Shown here: positions 7,762 through 17,168 of the stretch, in pieces
How positions within the stretch are numbered: the stretch's first letter is position 1
Layout: the number at the start of each line of letters is the position of its first letter
From: an uncultured Phascolarctobacterium sp.
GTDB taxonomy: Bacteria; Bacillota; Negativicutes; Acidaminococcales; Acidaminococcaceae
Direction: 5' to 3'
Length of the DNA: 42,037 bases
Assembly: GCF_900753045.1 (NCBI RefSeq)
Contig: NZ_CAADXO010000055.1
Span: 1 to 42,037, forward strand
Notes under the pieces: generated by a model
Databases searched by the model: none
What the model saw: only the letters and a program-made list of their open reading frames with translations
What the model was told of the DNA's origin: nothing
Translations under genes and position numbers: made by a program

Positions 7762-9251
7762 CACAGCATGCTCCCGTACTAATTGTACTTTTACCTTTAA
7801 CAGCATCGTTGCTGTGTATGTTATTTTCCCGTATCAGTAAAAATTTAGGCTCCTGGATAGTTATGGCTTCTATCGCCGGTGCCTTTGCCAATGCCTGCAT
7901 CGTACTGCAAAGAGTGTTGGAATCCGGCGGCAAAACCTGGCATTACTGGATGGGTGGCTGGGAACCGCCAATCGGCATTGAATTTGCTCTCGACCCCTTA
8001 AACAGTATTCTGGCAGTAGTGGTAACGTTTATTTCCCTGATGGTTTCGCTTTACAGCCGTCCGTTCGTTAAGGATGAGGATTGGCTGCATGTAGGCGGCT
8101 ATTATACATTGTTCGGCCTGCTGACAGTCGGTCTTTCTGGTATGATTATTACCGGTGACGTTTTTAACCTCTATGTATATCTGGAGATTATGTCACTTTC
8201 CGGTTACGGCCTGATTGCCCTTGGCGGCAGAAAATCTATGCTGGCAGCCTTCCGTTACCTGTTAATCGGTACCATCGGTGCTTCTCTGTATCTGCTTGGT
8301 GTCGGTTATCTGTACGCTATGACCGGTACACTGAACATGGCTGACCTCGCTGCACGCGTAGTTCCACATCTGAATTCGCCGCTGTTTGCGATTGCTGTAG
8401 CCTGCTTCATCATCGGCTTCGGTATCAAGATGGCGCTGTTCCCGTTGCATGGCTGGCAGCCTGATGCCTACACCTTCGCTCATCCGGGCGCTGCTGCTTT
8501 TATCGCAGGTTGCATGAGTAAGGCTCCGGCATATGCGTTAATCCGTTTTGTTTACTATATCTTCAAGGTAGATAACCCTGTAGTTCAGAGCGCACTCAAC
8601 GTTTTGGGCATTCTCGGCGTAGCAGGTATCCTCATCGGTTCTATTATGGCAATGGCTCAGTACGACTTCCGCCGTATGCTGGCTTATTCTTCTGTTGCAC
8701 AAATCGGTTATATTGCTATCGGTCTGGCAATGGGTAATATGTACGGCTTCATCGGTGCAGTGCTGCATGCTATCAACCATGCTTTTATGAAGAGCAGTCT
8801 GTTCCTGGTTATCGGCGGTATTGAGTATCGCTTCGGTGAGGTCAATCTGTACCGCTTAGGTGGCATGAACAAAAAGATGACTATCAGTACGATTACCGTG
8901 CTGCTGGCTTCTCTGTCTATGATCGGCCTGCCTCCGACCTGCGGTTTCTTCAGTAAGTGGTATCTTATGCTTGGTGCTTACACCGGCGCACAGTACTTCT
9001 ACATTGCTGTACTTGTTATCAGCTCCTTGCTGAATGCAATTTATTTCTTCCGTATTATTGAGCAGATGTTTGTGCAGCGTGAGGCTTCGCTGACCGAGGT
9101 ACATCCGCATAAGGGCAAGCTGGGCTTACCGCTTTCCATGGTTATTCCGATTCTCGTCGGCGGTATCATGATTCTGGTACTTGGCTTCTACAGTGTTGAC
9201 ATCGTTACCGATGTTGTTAAGTTAGGATTGCCGGAGGTGTTTCTGAGATGA
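7758..9251 (+). CDS. mnhD: Antiporter subunit D, first copy
   Basis: Polytopic ion-translocating subunit of the MrpD/NuoN/NuoM family, 497 residues with about 14 helices. The key glutamate is in YLEIMSLSGY and the key lysine in GIKMALFPLHGWQPDAY, both needed for proton transfer in the family. It overlaps mnhC by 4 nt. This copy is nearest to classical MnhD and is followed by two more members of the family. Confidence 0.92.
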   Translation: MTQHAPVLIVLLPLTASLLCMLFSRISKNLGSWIVMASIAGAFANACIVLQRVLESGGKTWHYWMGGWEPPIGIEFALDPLNSILAVVVTFISLMVSLYSRPFVKDEDWLHVGGYYTLFGLLTVGLSGMIITGDVFNLYVYLEIMSLSGYGLIALGGRKSMLAAFRYLLIGTIGASLYLLGVGYLYAMTGTLNMADLAARVVPHLNSPLFAIAVACFIIGFGIKMALFPLHGWQPDAYTFAHPGAAAFIAGCMSKAPAYALIRFVYYIFKVDNPVVQSALNVLGILGVAGILIGSIMAMAQYDFRRMLAYSSVAQIGYIAIGLAMGNMYGFIGAVLHAINHAFMKSSLFLVIGGIEYRFGEVNLYRLGGMNKKMTISTITVLLASLSMIGLPPTCGFFSKWYLMLGAYTGAQYFYIAVLVISSLLNAIYFFRIIEQMFVQREASLTEVHPHKGKLGLPLSMVIPILVGGIMILVLGFYSVDIVTDVVKLGLPEVFLR

Positions 9252-10753
9252 CTATTTTAGATTGCAGACCATTTCTGGCGGTTGGTGTATCCTTTATAGC
9301 TGCTGTACTTATCGCGTTCAGCAGACGCTGGCCTAACCTGCGTGAAACCTGGAGCGTTATCGCTTCTGTACTTAAATTCGGTATCATCCTCTCGATGCTG
9401 CCGGCTGTTCTTGACGGCAACCAGTATCAATGGACGCTGTGCCAGATTACAGATACTGTAGGCCTGACGCTGCGTACCGATCCGGCAGGCATGATTTTTG
9501 CGGTGCTGGCTTCGATGCTGTGGGTACCGATGAACTTCTATTCCATCGGCTATATGCGCTGCAATAACGAAAGCGAGCAGACCGGTTACTTTGCTGCTTT
9601 TGCTATCTGCATGAGTGCCGTAATGGGCATTGCGATGGCCGAAAACCTGTTGACCTTCTTCATCTTTTACGAGCTGCTGACTCTGGCAAGCTATCCGCTG
9701 GTACTGCATAAGCGTAACCAGGAAGCCTTGATGGCCAGCCGTAAGTATTTGATTTACACCTTGATTTCCGGTCAGCTTTTCCTGGCCGGCGTTATCGCCG
9801 TTTACTGCATCAGCGGTACGATGGACTTTACTCCCGGCGGCTTCCTGACTACGGACATGGCTCCGAGATGGGTGCTGCAGGCTATCTTCGTACTGATGAT
9901 TTTGGCCGGTTCCGTAAAGGCTGCTGTTATGCCGCTGCATGGCTGGCTGCCGGCAGCAATGATTGCGCCGACTCCGGTATCTGCGTTACTGCATGCCGTT
10001 GCCGTTGTTAAAACCGGTGTTTTCGCCGTACTGCGTATCATCGGCTTCGTCTTTGGTCCGAAGCTGCTGGCGGAAATCGGTGTTGTTGATGTATTGGCGT
10101 GGGCTGCTGCGGCGAGCATTATCATTTCCTCGCTCATCGCTCTGCGTCAGGATCACTTGAAACGTCGTCTGGCGTTCTCCACTATCGGCCAGCTTTCCTA
10201 CATAGTTTTAGGTGCTGCGCTGATTTCTCCGCTGAGCATCAAGGGTGCTTACCTGCATCTGGTAGCTCATGCTGTTATGAAGATTACCCTCTTTATGTGC
10301 GCCGGTCTGATTATCGCGCGTACACACAGAAATAATATCAGTGAGCTTTATGGCATAGGCAAGAAGCTGCCGGTAACTATGGCCTGCTTCACGATTGCTT
10401 CCCTGGGTATCGCCGGTACGCCGTTCCTCGTTGGCTTTGTCAGCAAATGGAATCTGGCACTCGGTGCTTTGCAGGCAGGCAAGCCTCTGTACATTCTCGT
10501 TTGGGTTGCCAGCGCACTTTTGGCTGCCGGCTATCTGATGCCTGTTGTACAGATGGCATACTTCCGCAAGGACCCGCAGGAGGAGTTCCGTGAATATGGC
10601 GATATCAGCTACTCGATGCTGATTCCTATCTGCATTACAACGATTATTGCTGTTGTCCTCGGTATCGTGCCAGATATTTATCCGCACTTCTATGAGCTGG
10701 CAACAATGGCCTCCAACGCTATTTGCGCAGGCTGGAATGGAGGTTGGATGTAA
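9248..10753 (+). CDS. Antiporter D-like subunit, second copy
   Basis: Second MrpD/NuoM-type subunit, 501 residues. The helix-5 glutamate (FYELLTLASY) and helix-7 lysine (GSVKAAVMPLHGWLPAAM) are kept, so it is probably an active proton channel. It starts inside the stop of the first copy (ATGA) and is followed by a small membrane gene that shares one base with its stop. Confidence 0.9.
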   Translation: MTILDCRPFLAVGVSFIAAVLIAFSRRWPNLRETWSVIASVLKFGIILSMLPAVLDGNQYQWTLCQITDTVGLTLRTDPAGMIFAVLASMLWVPMNFYSIGYMRCNNESEQTGYFAAFAICMSAVMGIAMAENLLTFFIFYELLTLASYPLVLHKRNQEALMASRKYLIYTLISGQLFLAGVIAVYCISGTMDFTPGGFLTTDMAPRWVLQAIFVLMILAGSVKAAVMPLHGWLPAAMIAPTPVSALLHAVAVVKTGVFAVLRIIGFVFGPKLLAEIGVVDVLAWAAAASIIISSLIALRQDHLKRRLAFSTIGQLSYIVLGAALISPLSIKGAYLHLVAHAVMKITLFMCAGLIIARTHRNNISELYGIGKKLPVTMACFTIASLGIAGTPFLVGFVSKWNLALGALQAGKPLYILVWVASALLAAGYLMPVVQMAYFRKDPQEEFREYGDISYSMLIPICITTIIAVVLGIVPDIYPHFYELATMASNAICAGWNGGWM

Positions 10754-10995
10754 TGAGCAAGAAAACTGTTTACATGATAGCTGCTGCCGTGCTAGTGCTT
10801 TCCGCAATCGGAGAGCTTTGCGGCGTACATCTGCACAGTCCTGCGTGGTGGCCGCTGCCGTTTGGCTACGATATTTTCTTCGGCTTTGTCGGCTGCTGGC
10901 TGCTGATTATTCTGGCAAAAATTATCATGACGCCGCTGCTGCAGCGTGATGAAACCTATTATGATGACCCTAAGGGAGGTGAGGACGATGAGTAA
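10753..10995 (+). CDS. Small membrane protein of the antiporter operon
   Basis: An 80-residue protein with two hydrophobic segments (about 8-24 and 38-60) and an acidic tail. The ATG at 10753 is 9 nt after GGAGG and overlaps the previous stop by one base. Its place between the second and third D-type subunits makes it a likely accessory or assembly subunit. I do not recognise the family with certainty. Confidence 0.8.
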   Translation: MSKKTVYMIAAAVLVLSAIGELCGVHLHSPAWWPLPFGYDIFFGFVGCWLLIILAKIIMTPLLQRDETYYDDPKGGEDDE

Positions 10996-12727
10996 TCTGC
11001 TTCATCCCGGTCTGATACTCATTGCTGTAGGCGTGATTGCAATGATCGTGCCGAAAATGCTGCGCAAGGTCGTCCTGGCCGTAGGTCCGTTCTTTGCCCT
11101 CTTTGCTGCACTTTCTATGCCTGTTGGTACAGATTTGAGCATTGATTTTCTGGGTACAGGCTATCACTTGGGCTACATGTTTGTAGACAAGCTCAGCTAT
11201 GTATTCTGCATGATTTTTGCGCTGATGGCGTGCATCGGCGGCATTTATTCCTGCCATAACGAGAACCGTATGGAAGCATTGTGCTCCATGTCCTACGCCG
11301 GCTGCGCTCTTGGTGTAACGCTGGCTAAGGATTGGCTGACGCTGATTTTCTTCTGGGAAGCACTTGCTATAACTTCTCTGTTCCTGATCTGGTGCCGCAA
11401 TACTCCCGAGTCCCGTCGCGCAGGCCTGCGTTATCTGTTGGTGCACATGCTCGGCGGTAACCTGCTGCTGCTCGGTATCTTCCTGAAGGTTGGCAGCGGT
11501 GATTCTCTGATTGCTAATCTGTCCAAGGCTCCGCATGACCTTGCTTTCTGGGCAATTTTAATCGGTGTTGCTGTCAACGCGGCAATTCCGCCGGTTAATG
11601 CCTGGCTGGTTGATGCTTATCCCGAAGGCACGATTACAGGCAGTGTATTCTTAAGCTCCTTTACTACGAAGGTTGCTGTTTACGCTTTAATCCGTATCTT
11701 TGCCGGAACAGATTTCCTGATGGGCTTTGGCTGCTTCATGGCGCTTTACGGTGCTGCCTATGCGATTATGGAAAACGATATGCGCCGTCTGCTCGGTTAC
11801 CATATTATCAGCCAGGTCGGCTTCATGGTTGCCGGTGTAGGCGTTGGCACGGCGATGGCACTGAACGGTGCTGCTGCCCATGCCTTCTCGCACATCCTGT
11901 ATAAATCCCTGCTCTTCATGTGTGCCGGTGCAATTATCTATGCAACCGGTATCCGCAAGATTAACCAGCTCAGCGGTATGGCGAAAAAGATGCCGTTCGT
12001 GGCTGTGTGCTTCTTTGTAGCAGCGTTCTCCATTTCCGGTGTACCGTTCTTCAACGGCTTCATCAGCAAAACGGTTACGATTGCCGCTGCATCTGCTGCC
12101 GGTTATGATTGGGTATACACTCTGCTGGAGCTTGCCAGCATAGGTACTTTCCTGTCCATTACCTTGAAGATGGGTTACTTCATCTTCCTGCGTGATGCTG
12201 ATAAGAATGTAGAAATTAAAAATCCTCTGCCGAAGAATATGTATCTCGGCATGGGCTTCGGCGCAGCGCTCTGCTTCCTGTACGGCGTATATCCGGATCT
12301 GCTGTATCGTTATCTGCCGTTCGGTTATCCCGATTATCAGCCGTTCACCGCAGCACATATGCTGAGCTACGTAGAAATTCTTGTCGTAACTATGGTGCCG
12401 TTTATGATGTTCCTGCCGCGCATGGAGCCTCATACAGCGCTCAGCCTTGATACAGATTGGTTCTACCGTAAGCCGATTGATTTTGTTATTGTCCGTATCA
12501 GCATGCTGCTGTGTGCAATCAGCGGCGGCCTTGGCAGTGCCTGGGGCGTACTGTACGAAAAGTTTATGGATCTTACGAGCAATCCGATGGATTTCCTCGA
12601 TGCCAAACCGTTCCGTAAACGCACGCATTATAATCCTGAAAACTACCGTACATCTATCGCTGACCCGATGATGATTACCTTGACAGTGCTGGTAAGCAGC
12701 ATTGCTTACTTCATTGCAACGTTATAA
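10988..12727 (+). CDS. Antiporter D-like subunit, third copy
   Basis: Third MrpD/NuoL-type subunit, 579 residues. The ATG at 10988 lies 8 nt after GGAGG. It keeps a glutamate in FFWEALAITS, but the usual helix-7 lysine is replaced (AVNAAIPPVNAWL), as in one known subgroup of these proteins; a lysine remains in the next helix (FTTKVAVYAL). The C-terminal extension of about 100 residues has two more hydrophobic segments. It is the last gene of the operon, before a strong terminator. Confidence 0.9.
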   Translation: MSNLLHPGLILIAVGVIAMIVPKMLRKVVLAVGPFFALFAALSMPVGTDLSIDFLGTGYHLGYMFVDKLSYVFCMIFALMACIGGIYSCHNENRMEALCSMSYAGCALGVTLAKDWLTLIFFWEALAITSLFLIWCRNTPESRRAGLRYLLVHMLGGNLLLLGIFLKVGSGDSLIANLSKAPHDLAFWAILIGVAVNAAIPPVNAWLVDAYPEGTITGSVFLSSFTTKVAVYALIRIFAGTDFLMGFGCFMALYGAAYAIMENDMRRLLGYHIISQVGFMVAGVGVGTAMALNGAAAHAFSHILYKSLLFMCAGAIIYATGIRKINQLSGMAKKMPFVAVCFFVAAFSISGVPFFNGFISKTVTIAAASAAGYDWVYTLLELASIGTFLSITLKMGYFIFLRDADKNVEIKNPLPKNMYLGMGFGAALCFLYGVYPDLLYRYLPFGYPDYQPFTAAHMLSYVEILVVTMVPFMMFLPRMEPHTALSLDTDWFYRKPIDFVIVRISMLLCAISGGLGSAWGVLYEKFMDLTSNPMDFLDAKPFRKRTHYNPENYRTSIADPMMITLTVLVSSIAYFIATL

Positions 12728-12736
12728 AATGCTTTT

Positions 12737-12770
12737 AAGAGCTGTCGCACGCAGGTGCGGCAGCTCTTTT
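12737..12770 (+). terminator. Terminator of the antiporter operon
   Basis: A 14-bp stem with one U-G pair (12737-12750 with 12755-12768), a GCAG tetraloop, and a run of T at the 3' end. Confidence 0.9.
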
Positions 12771-12866
12771 ACATACTCTTTTCCAACTATAATTTATTTG
12801 TCTTGTAAATATTTCTATTAGGTGATATATTATTGATAATCATCATATATGAAAGAGGTTATCGGT

Positions 12867-13739
12867 ATGCTTAAGGGTATATTTTTAATTATAGGTGCCG
12901 CAACCTGCTGGGGCATGGGCGGCGTAGCAGGACAGTATTTGTATCAATATCACGATGCCGATATGATTTGGCTCTGTATGGTGCGTCAGATTCTGGCAGG
13001 CTGTATGTTCCTGCTTTTTGCGGCCTTTGTGCAGAAGCAGGATATCTTTGCTATTCTCAAGGCAGATACCTGGAATATTATTGAGTTTTCGTTTTTAGGT
13101 ATCTTGGGCGCGCAGCTGGGCTTTTATTACACCATCGGTTTGTGCAATGCGGCGACGGCGACGGTTTTGCAGTACATGGCACCGATTTATGTAATGCTGT
13201 GGATGAGCTATAAGTCCAGAAAAATTCCTGACGGACGCGAGCTGATAGGCATTGTCGGTGCGCTGGTAGGTGTATTTCTTATTGCAACGCACGGTAGCCT
13301 TGACAGTCTGGCGATTTCACCAATGGCTTTGACAATCGGTATATTGTCTGCACTTTCCTATGCATATTACAGCATTAAGCCGGGGCCGATGCTAAAAAGA
13401 TATACGGCGGCAACGCTTATCGGCTGGGGCCAGCTTATCAGCGGCGTGGCATTGATTATCTGGCGTAATCCCTTTGCGCCCGCAGGCCATTGGGATACGA
13501 GCGGTTATCTGGCCTTTGCGTATTTGCTTTTGGGTGCGACTATTGCGAGCTACGCGCTTTATCTTTCGGGACTGAAAATTGTCGGACCGACTAAGGCAAG
13601 CCTGATTTCCTGCGCCGAGCCTTTGGCTTCTATTATCTCCGTAGTGTTGCTGCTGAACACCAAATTGGCAGTTGCTGACTATATCGGTATGGCGTGCATT
13701 ATTTTTACGGTTTTATTACTTTCATTGCCTAAAAAATAA
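12867..13739 (+). CDS. EamA/DMT-family permease
   Basis: Inner-membrane transporter of the drug/metabolite superfamily, 290 residues with about ten helices in two EamA repeats. The second repeat ends with CAEPLASIISVVLLL, a typical family motif. The ATG at 12867 is 8 nt after GAGG; the first ATG at 12849 has no ribosome site. The gene is monocistronic. The substrate (amino acid, metabolite or drug) is unknown. Confidence 0.88.
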   Translation: MLKGIFLIIGAATCWGMGGVAGQYLYQYHDADMIWLCMVRQILAGCMFLLFAAFVQKQDIFAILKADTWNIIEFSFLGILGAQLGFYYTIGLCNAATATVLQYMAPIYVMLWMSYKSRKIPDGRELIGIVGALVGVFLIATHGSLDSLAISPMALTIGILSALSYAYYSIKPGPMLKRYTAATLIGWGQLISGVALIIWRNPFAPAGHWDTSGYLAFAYLLLGATIASYALYLSGLKIVGPTKASLISCAEPLASIISVVLLLNTKLAVADYIGMACIIFTVLLLSLPKK

Positions 13740-13781
13740 ACATTTTTCATAACAGATATGATAGAATAGAATTAAGTAAAA

Positions 13782-13798
13782 TTGCTTAGGCTAAGCAA
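13782..13798. promoter_or_regulatory. Operator-like palindrome before larA
   Basis: TTGCTTAG-G-CTAAGCAA is a perfect 8-bp inverted repeat centred on one base, directly upstream of the larA ribosome site. The position fits a repressor or activator site in the 5' region. No regulator gene is adjacent. Confidence 0.5.
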
Positions 13799-13812
13799 GA
13801 GGAGGTACGGAG

Positions 13813-15084
13813 ATGACTGATTACAAGTACAAATATGGTCATGGCTACAAGGAGTTTTCTCTGCCGGAGGAGCATGTTTTGGGCGAACTGAAAATGAAGC
13901 AGATGCCGCCGCTGGAGAATTTAAAAGCAGCTGTTCTGGATGCTTTGTATCATCCTATCGCCAGTGCGCCGATTGATGAGCTGGTGCAGCCGGGAATGAA
14001 AATAGCCTTTATCTGTAACGATTCAACTCGCGTTGCCAACACGCATTCCTTTATGTCCATTTTGGTTAACGAAATGAATAAACTGGGCGTTAAGGATGAG
14101 GATATGCATATTGTCTTTGCATTGGGTACACATCGCTGCATGAGCCATGAGGAAATGGTGGAGCAGGTTGGCGAGGATGTTGCCAAACGCCTGAAAATGT
14201 ATAACAGCGACTGCCATGTGCAGGATGACTTTGAGTATTTCGGCGAAACAGAGCATGGTACACCTGTATGGCTCAATAAGCATGTTTGTGATGCTGACTT
14301 GGTTATTTTGACCGGTACCGTTGTTTATCACTTCTTCAGTGGCTTTGGCGGCGGACGCAAGGCTGTGCTGCCCGGTGTTGCCGCTATGGAAACGGTACGC
14401 AAAAACCATAGCCTGATGATGAGCCCGGAAGCGAAATTAGGTAAGCTGCATGGCAATCCTGTATACGATGATCAGGTTGAGGGCGTGCGTCTTTTTTCCA
14501 AGGAGCATAAGATGTTCCTGTTCCATTCTATCTTAGATGCGCAAAAGCAATTCCTGAAGGTTTTTGCCGGTGACTGGTATGAAGCACATCTTGAGGCCTG
14601 CAAATTTGTCGAGCAGGTTTACGGCGTACCTATCAGCGAGCCTGCGGATGTAGTTATTGCCAGCTGCGGCGGTTATCCTAAGGATATCAACATTTATCAG
14701 CTGCAGAAGACGATGGATAATGCCTGGTGTGCAGTTAAGGACGGCGGCGTAATCATTATCCTCGGTGAATGTGAGGAAGGCAGCGGCAGTGCCGCTTTGG
14801 AAAAAGCGTTGGAAGAAAATCCTTCGCCGGATGCTATTAAAGCAGAGCTTGAAAAGAATTTTGTTATCGGTGCGCATAAGGCTTTTGCTATTACCCGCCT
14901 GATGAAGAAGGCGCATTTTATCCTTGTTTCCGCTTTGGATAAAGAGCTTGCCAAAAAATTGCTGTTTGAATCTGTGGACGATGTAGATGCTGCTATGAAG
15001 CTGGCAGAAAAATATGTCGGCAAAGATTATAAGGTTTTACTGATGCCGCAGGGCAGTCTGACAGTACCTGTATTGAAAAAATAA
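13813..15084 (+). CDS. larA: Lactate racemase-type nickel-pincer enzyme
   Basis: LarA-family racemase/epimerase apoprotein of 423 residues. It keeps the catalytic H107 (LGTHR), H173 and K183 (the lysine that carries the nickel-pincer cofactor, in HFFSGFGGGRK) and H199, each one position from the numbering of Lactobacillus LarA (H108, H174, K184, H200). The cofactor genes larB, larC and larE are absent from the window and must be elsewhere for activity. The true substrate may be a 2-hydroxyacid other than lactate, as the family is broad. Confidence 0.88.
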   Translation: MTDYKYKYGHGYKEFSLPEEHVLGELKMKQMPPLENLKAAVLDALYHPIASAPIDELVQPGMKIAFICNDSTRVANTHSFMSILVNEMNKLGVKDEDMHIVFALGTHRCMSHEEMVEQVGEDVAKRLKMYNSDCHVQDDFEYFGETEHGTPVWLNKHVCDADLVILTGTVVYHFFSGFGGGRKAVLPGVAAMETVRKNHSLMMSPEAKLGKLHGNPVYDDQVEGVRLFSKEHKMFLFHSILDAQKQFLKVFAGDWYEAHLEACKFVEQVYGVPISEPADVVIASCGGYPKDINIYQLQKTMDNAWCAVKDGGVIIILGECEEGSGSAALEKALEENPSPDAIKAELEKNFVIGAHKAFAITRLMKKAHFILVSALDKELAKKLLFESVDDVDAAMKLAEKYVGKDYKVLLMPQGSLTVPVLKK

Positions 15085-15109
15085 AATTTTATAAAAAAAC
15101 AAATGACTC

Positions 15110-15138
15110 TTGCCTTTTATGATGATATCAGATATAAT
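15110..15138 (+). promoter_or_regulatory. Sigma-70-type promoter of the XRE gene
   Basis: TTGCCT (15110-15115) and TATAAT (15133-15138) are separated by exactly 17 bp, about 45 bp before the XRE start. Confidence 0.7.
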
Positions 15139-15182
15139 TGTAATGTTATTAGTATGTGATTAAGTAGAAGGGGAGAACGTTT

Positions 15183-15608
15183 GTGAAGTTAGATATTGAT
15201 TATAAGGCTATAGGACTGAGGATAAAGGCCGCTCGTGCCAGAAAAGGATTAACTCAGGGAAATATAGCTAATCTAACTGGTCTGTCAACTCCGCATATCA
15301 GCAATATAGAAACCGGTAATACTAAGCTTGGCCTGCCTACAATTATTCATCTGGCTAATGTACTGGATGTTTCTGTGGACGAGCTGCTGTGTGACAACAT
15401 TCATCACAGTGAGCAGATTTACTGCAATGAGCTGGCTGACCTGGTTAAGGATTGTTCTGTAGATGAACTGCATATTATTTCTGAATTAGCAAAGGTCATC
15501 AAGAAGGCCGGCATCAACAGTGCCAAAAAGGTCAGAAAGCGCCGTACTAAGGCTGAGATGGCAGCAGCTAAGGCAGCTGAAGAAGCTGCAATGCAGATGG
15601 AAATTTAA
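15183..15608 (+). CDS. XRE-family transcriptional regulator
   Basis: DNA-binding protein of 141 residues. A helix-turn-helix domain (about 10-66) includes RKGLTQGNIANLTGLS and ISNIETG. A linker and a lysine/alanine-rich C-terminus follow. Start is GTG, 7 nt after GGGGAG. It lies just before the tRNA gene and outside the prophage. Its target is unknown. Confidence 0.85.
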   Translation: MKLDIDYKAIGLRIKAARARKGLTQGNIANLTGLSTPHISNIETGNTKLGLPTIIHLANVLDVSVDELLCDNIHHSEQIYCNELADLVKDCSVDELHIISELAKVIKKAGINSAKKVRKRRTKAEMAAAKAAEEAAMQMEI

Positions 15609-15620
15609 TATAGCTTTTGT

Positions 15621-15696
<76 letters not shown>

Positions 15697-15705
15697 TTGA
15701 AAAAC

Positions 15706-15734
15706 CGCCTAGGAATGGTATTTCTGGGCGTTTT
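15706..15734 (+). terminator. Terminator after tRNA-Thr
   Basis: An 11-bp stem with two G-U pairs (15706-15716 with 15720-15730), a GGT loop and a T-rich tail. Confidence 0.7.
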
Positions 15735-15783
15735 CTTTTGCCCGAAAATCGGTCGGTAGGTCGTGTTTTGGTTGCAATTTGGT

Positions 15784-16926
15784 TCAACTTCTTTCGGTTG
15801 TTGCGGGCAAAACAGGGCAAGATACGGCAAGAATGTCTTCGTGGTTGCTATTTCCCAAGCTGAAAACTTTCTCTACAAGCGACGGCATTTGGCTGTCGTA
15901 GCCGGGAATAGCATGGCCATAGAGGTTTAAGGTGTGGCTCGGGCGAGAGTGTCCCAGACGCTTTGCTACTTCTAGTATGGGCACCCCGGCGGCAAGCAGC
16001 ATAGACGCATGAGTGTGGCGCAGACAATGGAATTTCCTGTAAGGGATTCCAGCTTTCGTCAATATCCGCTTCCATGTCTTGTCGATATTTGTAGTCAAGC
16101 ACGGATTGCCTTTGGCGTTTCTGATAATCTCTCCGCCTTCAAGCTCATACGCTGCTTGGTAAAGCTCAGCCATTATGTTCTTTGGCAAAGGAACTCGCCT
16201 ATATCCCGCCTTAGTCTTTGGCGGTTGGAGTTTTGCCACGCCATTGACTTCTACTAGGCTCTTGTTGATTTTTATAGCATCTCCGTCTAAATCCTGCGGT
16301 GTTAGAGCTAATATCTCTCCCATTCGGCAACCAGATGCAATAGCAACGGAAATGAGCAGATGGTGTCTGCGAAGTCTTGCGTCGCTGTCAATGGTTTCCA
16401 TAATTATATTAAGCTCTTCGGGAGAGAAAATCTCCACCTCTTTTGGCTCGGGCTTGAGCACTTCTACGCCAGCCATAAAGTCTTTTTCTATCAGCCCCGT
16501 TGCAATGGCTTTTTTCGACGCACGGCAGAGCAGTTTTACCAACCTGTCTTTCATGCAGTCTGTTGTTTCCGCATTGTTGATATAGGACTGAACTACAATG
16601 GGCGAAAGTTTTTGAAGCTCTATGTCCGCTAATGCTTCGTCAATATGTGCAGCGGTATTGGTATAATCCAAGAATGTCTTTTCTCTCACTTTGGATTTAG
16701 CGAATACGCTGAGGTATTGCAAAATCCATGTACCTAGAGTCATGTCGCTTTTCGCAACATAATTACCCTTGATGTATTTCGCTGCCATGCTCAAGCGCCA
16801 AGCGTTCGCCTCCACTTCCGTGTCGAACCTTTTGTGTGTTCTGTGGCCTTGCGGGTCAGCGACGGAAGCGTGCCATTTGCCTCTGTTTGTCTCGTAATAT
16901 ATAGAGCCTTCTCGATATTTTGTCAT
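15784..16926 (-). CDS. int: Phage tyrosine integrase
   Basis: Site-specific recombinase of 380 residues, the usual length for phage integrases. The N-terminal arm-type domain is followed by a SAM-like core-binding domain (about 60-155). The catalytic domain has R201 (SGCRMGEIL), H300 and R303 (HCLRHTH), GHS near 325-327 and the nucleophile Y336 (LNLYGHA). AGAAAGGAG precedes the ATG. It is transcribed toward the tRNA and probably recombines phage DNA into its 3' end. Confidence 0.95.
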   Translation of the reverse strand: MTKYREGSIYYETNRGKWHASVADPQGHRTHKRFDTEVEANAWRLSMAAKYIKGNYVAKSDMTLGTWILQYLSVFAKSKVREKTFLDYTNTAAHIDEALADIELQKLSPIVVQSYINNAETTDCMKDRLVKLLCRASKKAIATGLIEKDFMAGVEVLKPEPKEVEIFSPEELNIIMETIDSDARLRRHHLLISVAIASGCRMGEILALTPQDLDGDAIKINKSLVEVNGVAKLQPPKTKAGYRRVPLPKNIMAELYQAAYELEGGEIIRNAKGNPCLTTNIDKTWKRILTKAGIPYRKFHCLRHTHASMLLAAGVPILEVAKRLGHSRPSHTLNLYGHAIPGYDSQMPSLVEKVFSLGNSNHEDILAVSCPVLPATTERS

Positions 16927-17066
16927 AATTTTTTCTCCTTTCTGACAAAAATCGCGCTCAAACCCCCTTGTTTCTTATCCTATGGTTCTGCTAAAATACA
17001 AGTGTGGATTTCATTCGGCATATCTCCTATTGGAGCCACAACACCTTCTTTCTTATTAGTGTTTGC

Positions 17067-17095
17067 AAAAAGCCTCCGTGTACCGGAGGCTTTTT
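17067..17095. terminator. Bidirectional terminator
   Basis: A perfect 12-bp stem (17067-17078 with 17084-17095) flanked by A5 and T5, so it can stop transcription in both directions. It insulates int from the repressor transcript. Between int and this hairpin (16927-17066) I see only the int ribosome site. Confidence 0.85.
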
Positions 17096-17134
17096 GTTTT
17101 CCCTGCAGTTCGCTTTAAACAGCTAAAAAGCATT

Positions 17135-17168
17135 GACCGTTCTCCGCCATGGAGCGCGGTCTTTTTTT
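17135..17168 (+). terminator. Plus-strand terminator
   Basis: GACCG/CGGTC outer and CTCC/GGAG inner stems around a GCCAT loop, followed by seven T. No plus-strand gene is visible upstream, so it may block read-through or antisense transcription into the repressor operon. Confidence 0.65.

Noticed and set aside
11687..12628. Minus-strand frame of 313 codons
   Set aside because: Antisense to the third D-type antiporter subunit, no ribosome site and unlikely composition.
17135..17168. Terminator taken as evidence for an unseen plus-strand gene
   Set aside because: No plausible plus-strand frame with a ribosome site lies between int and this hairpin.
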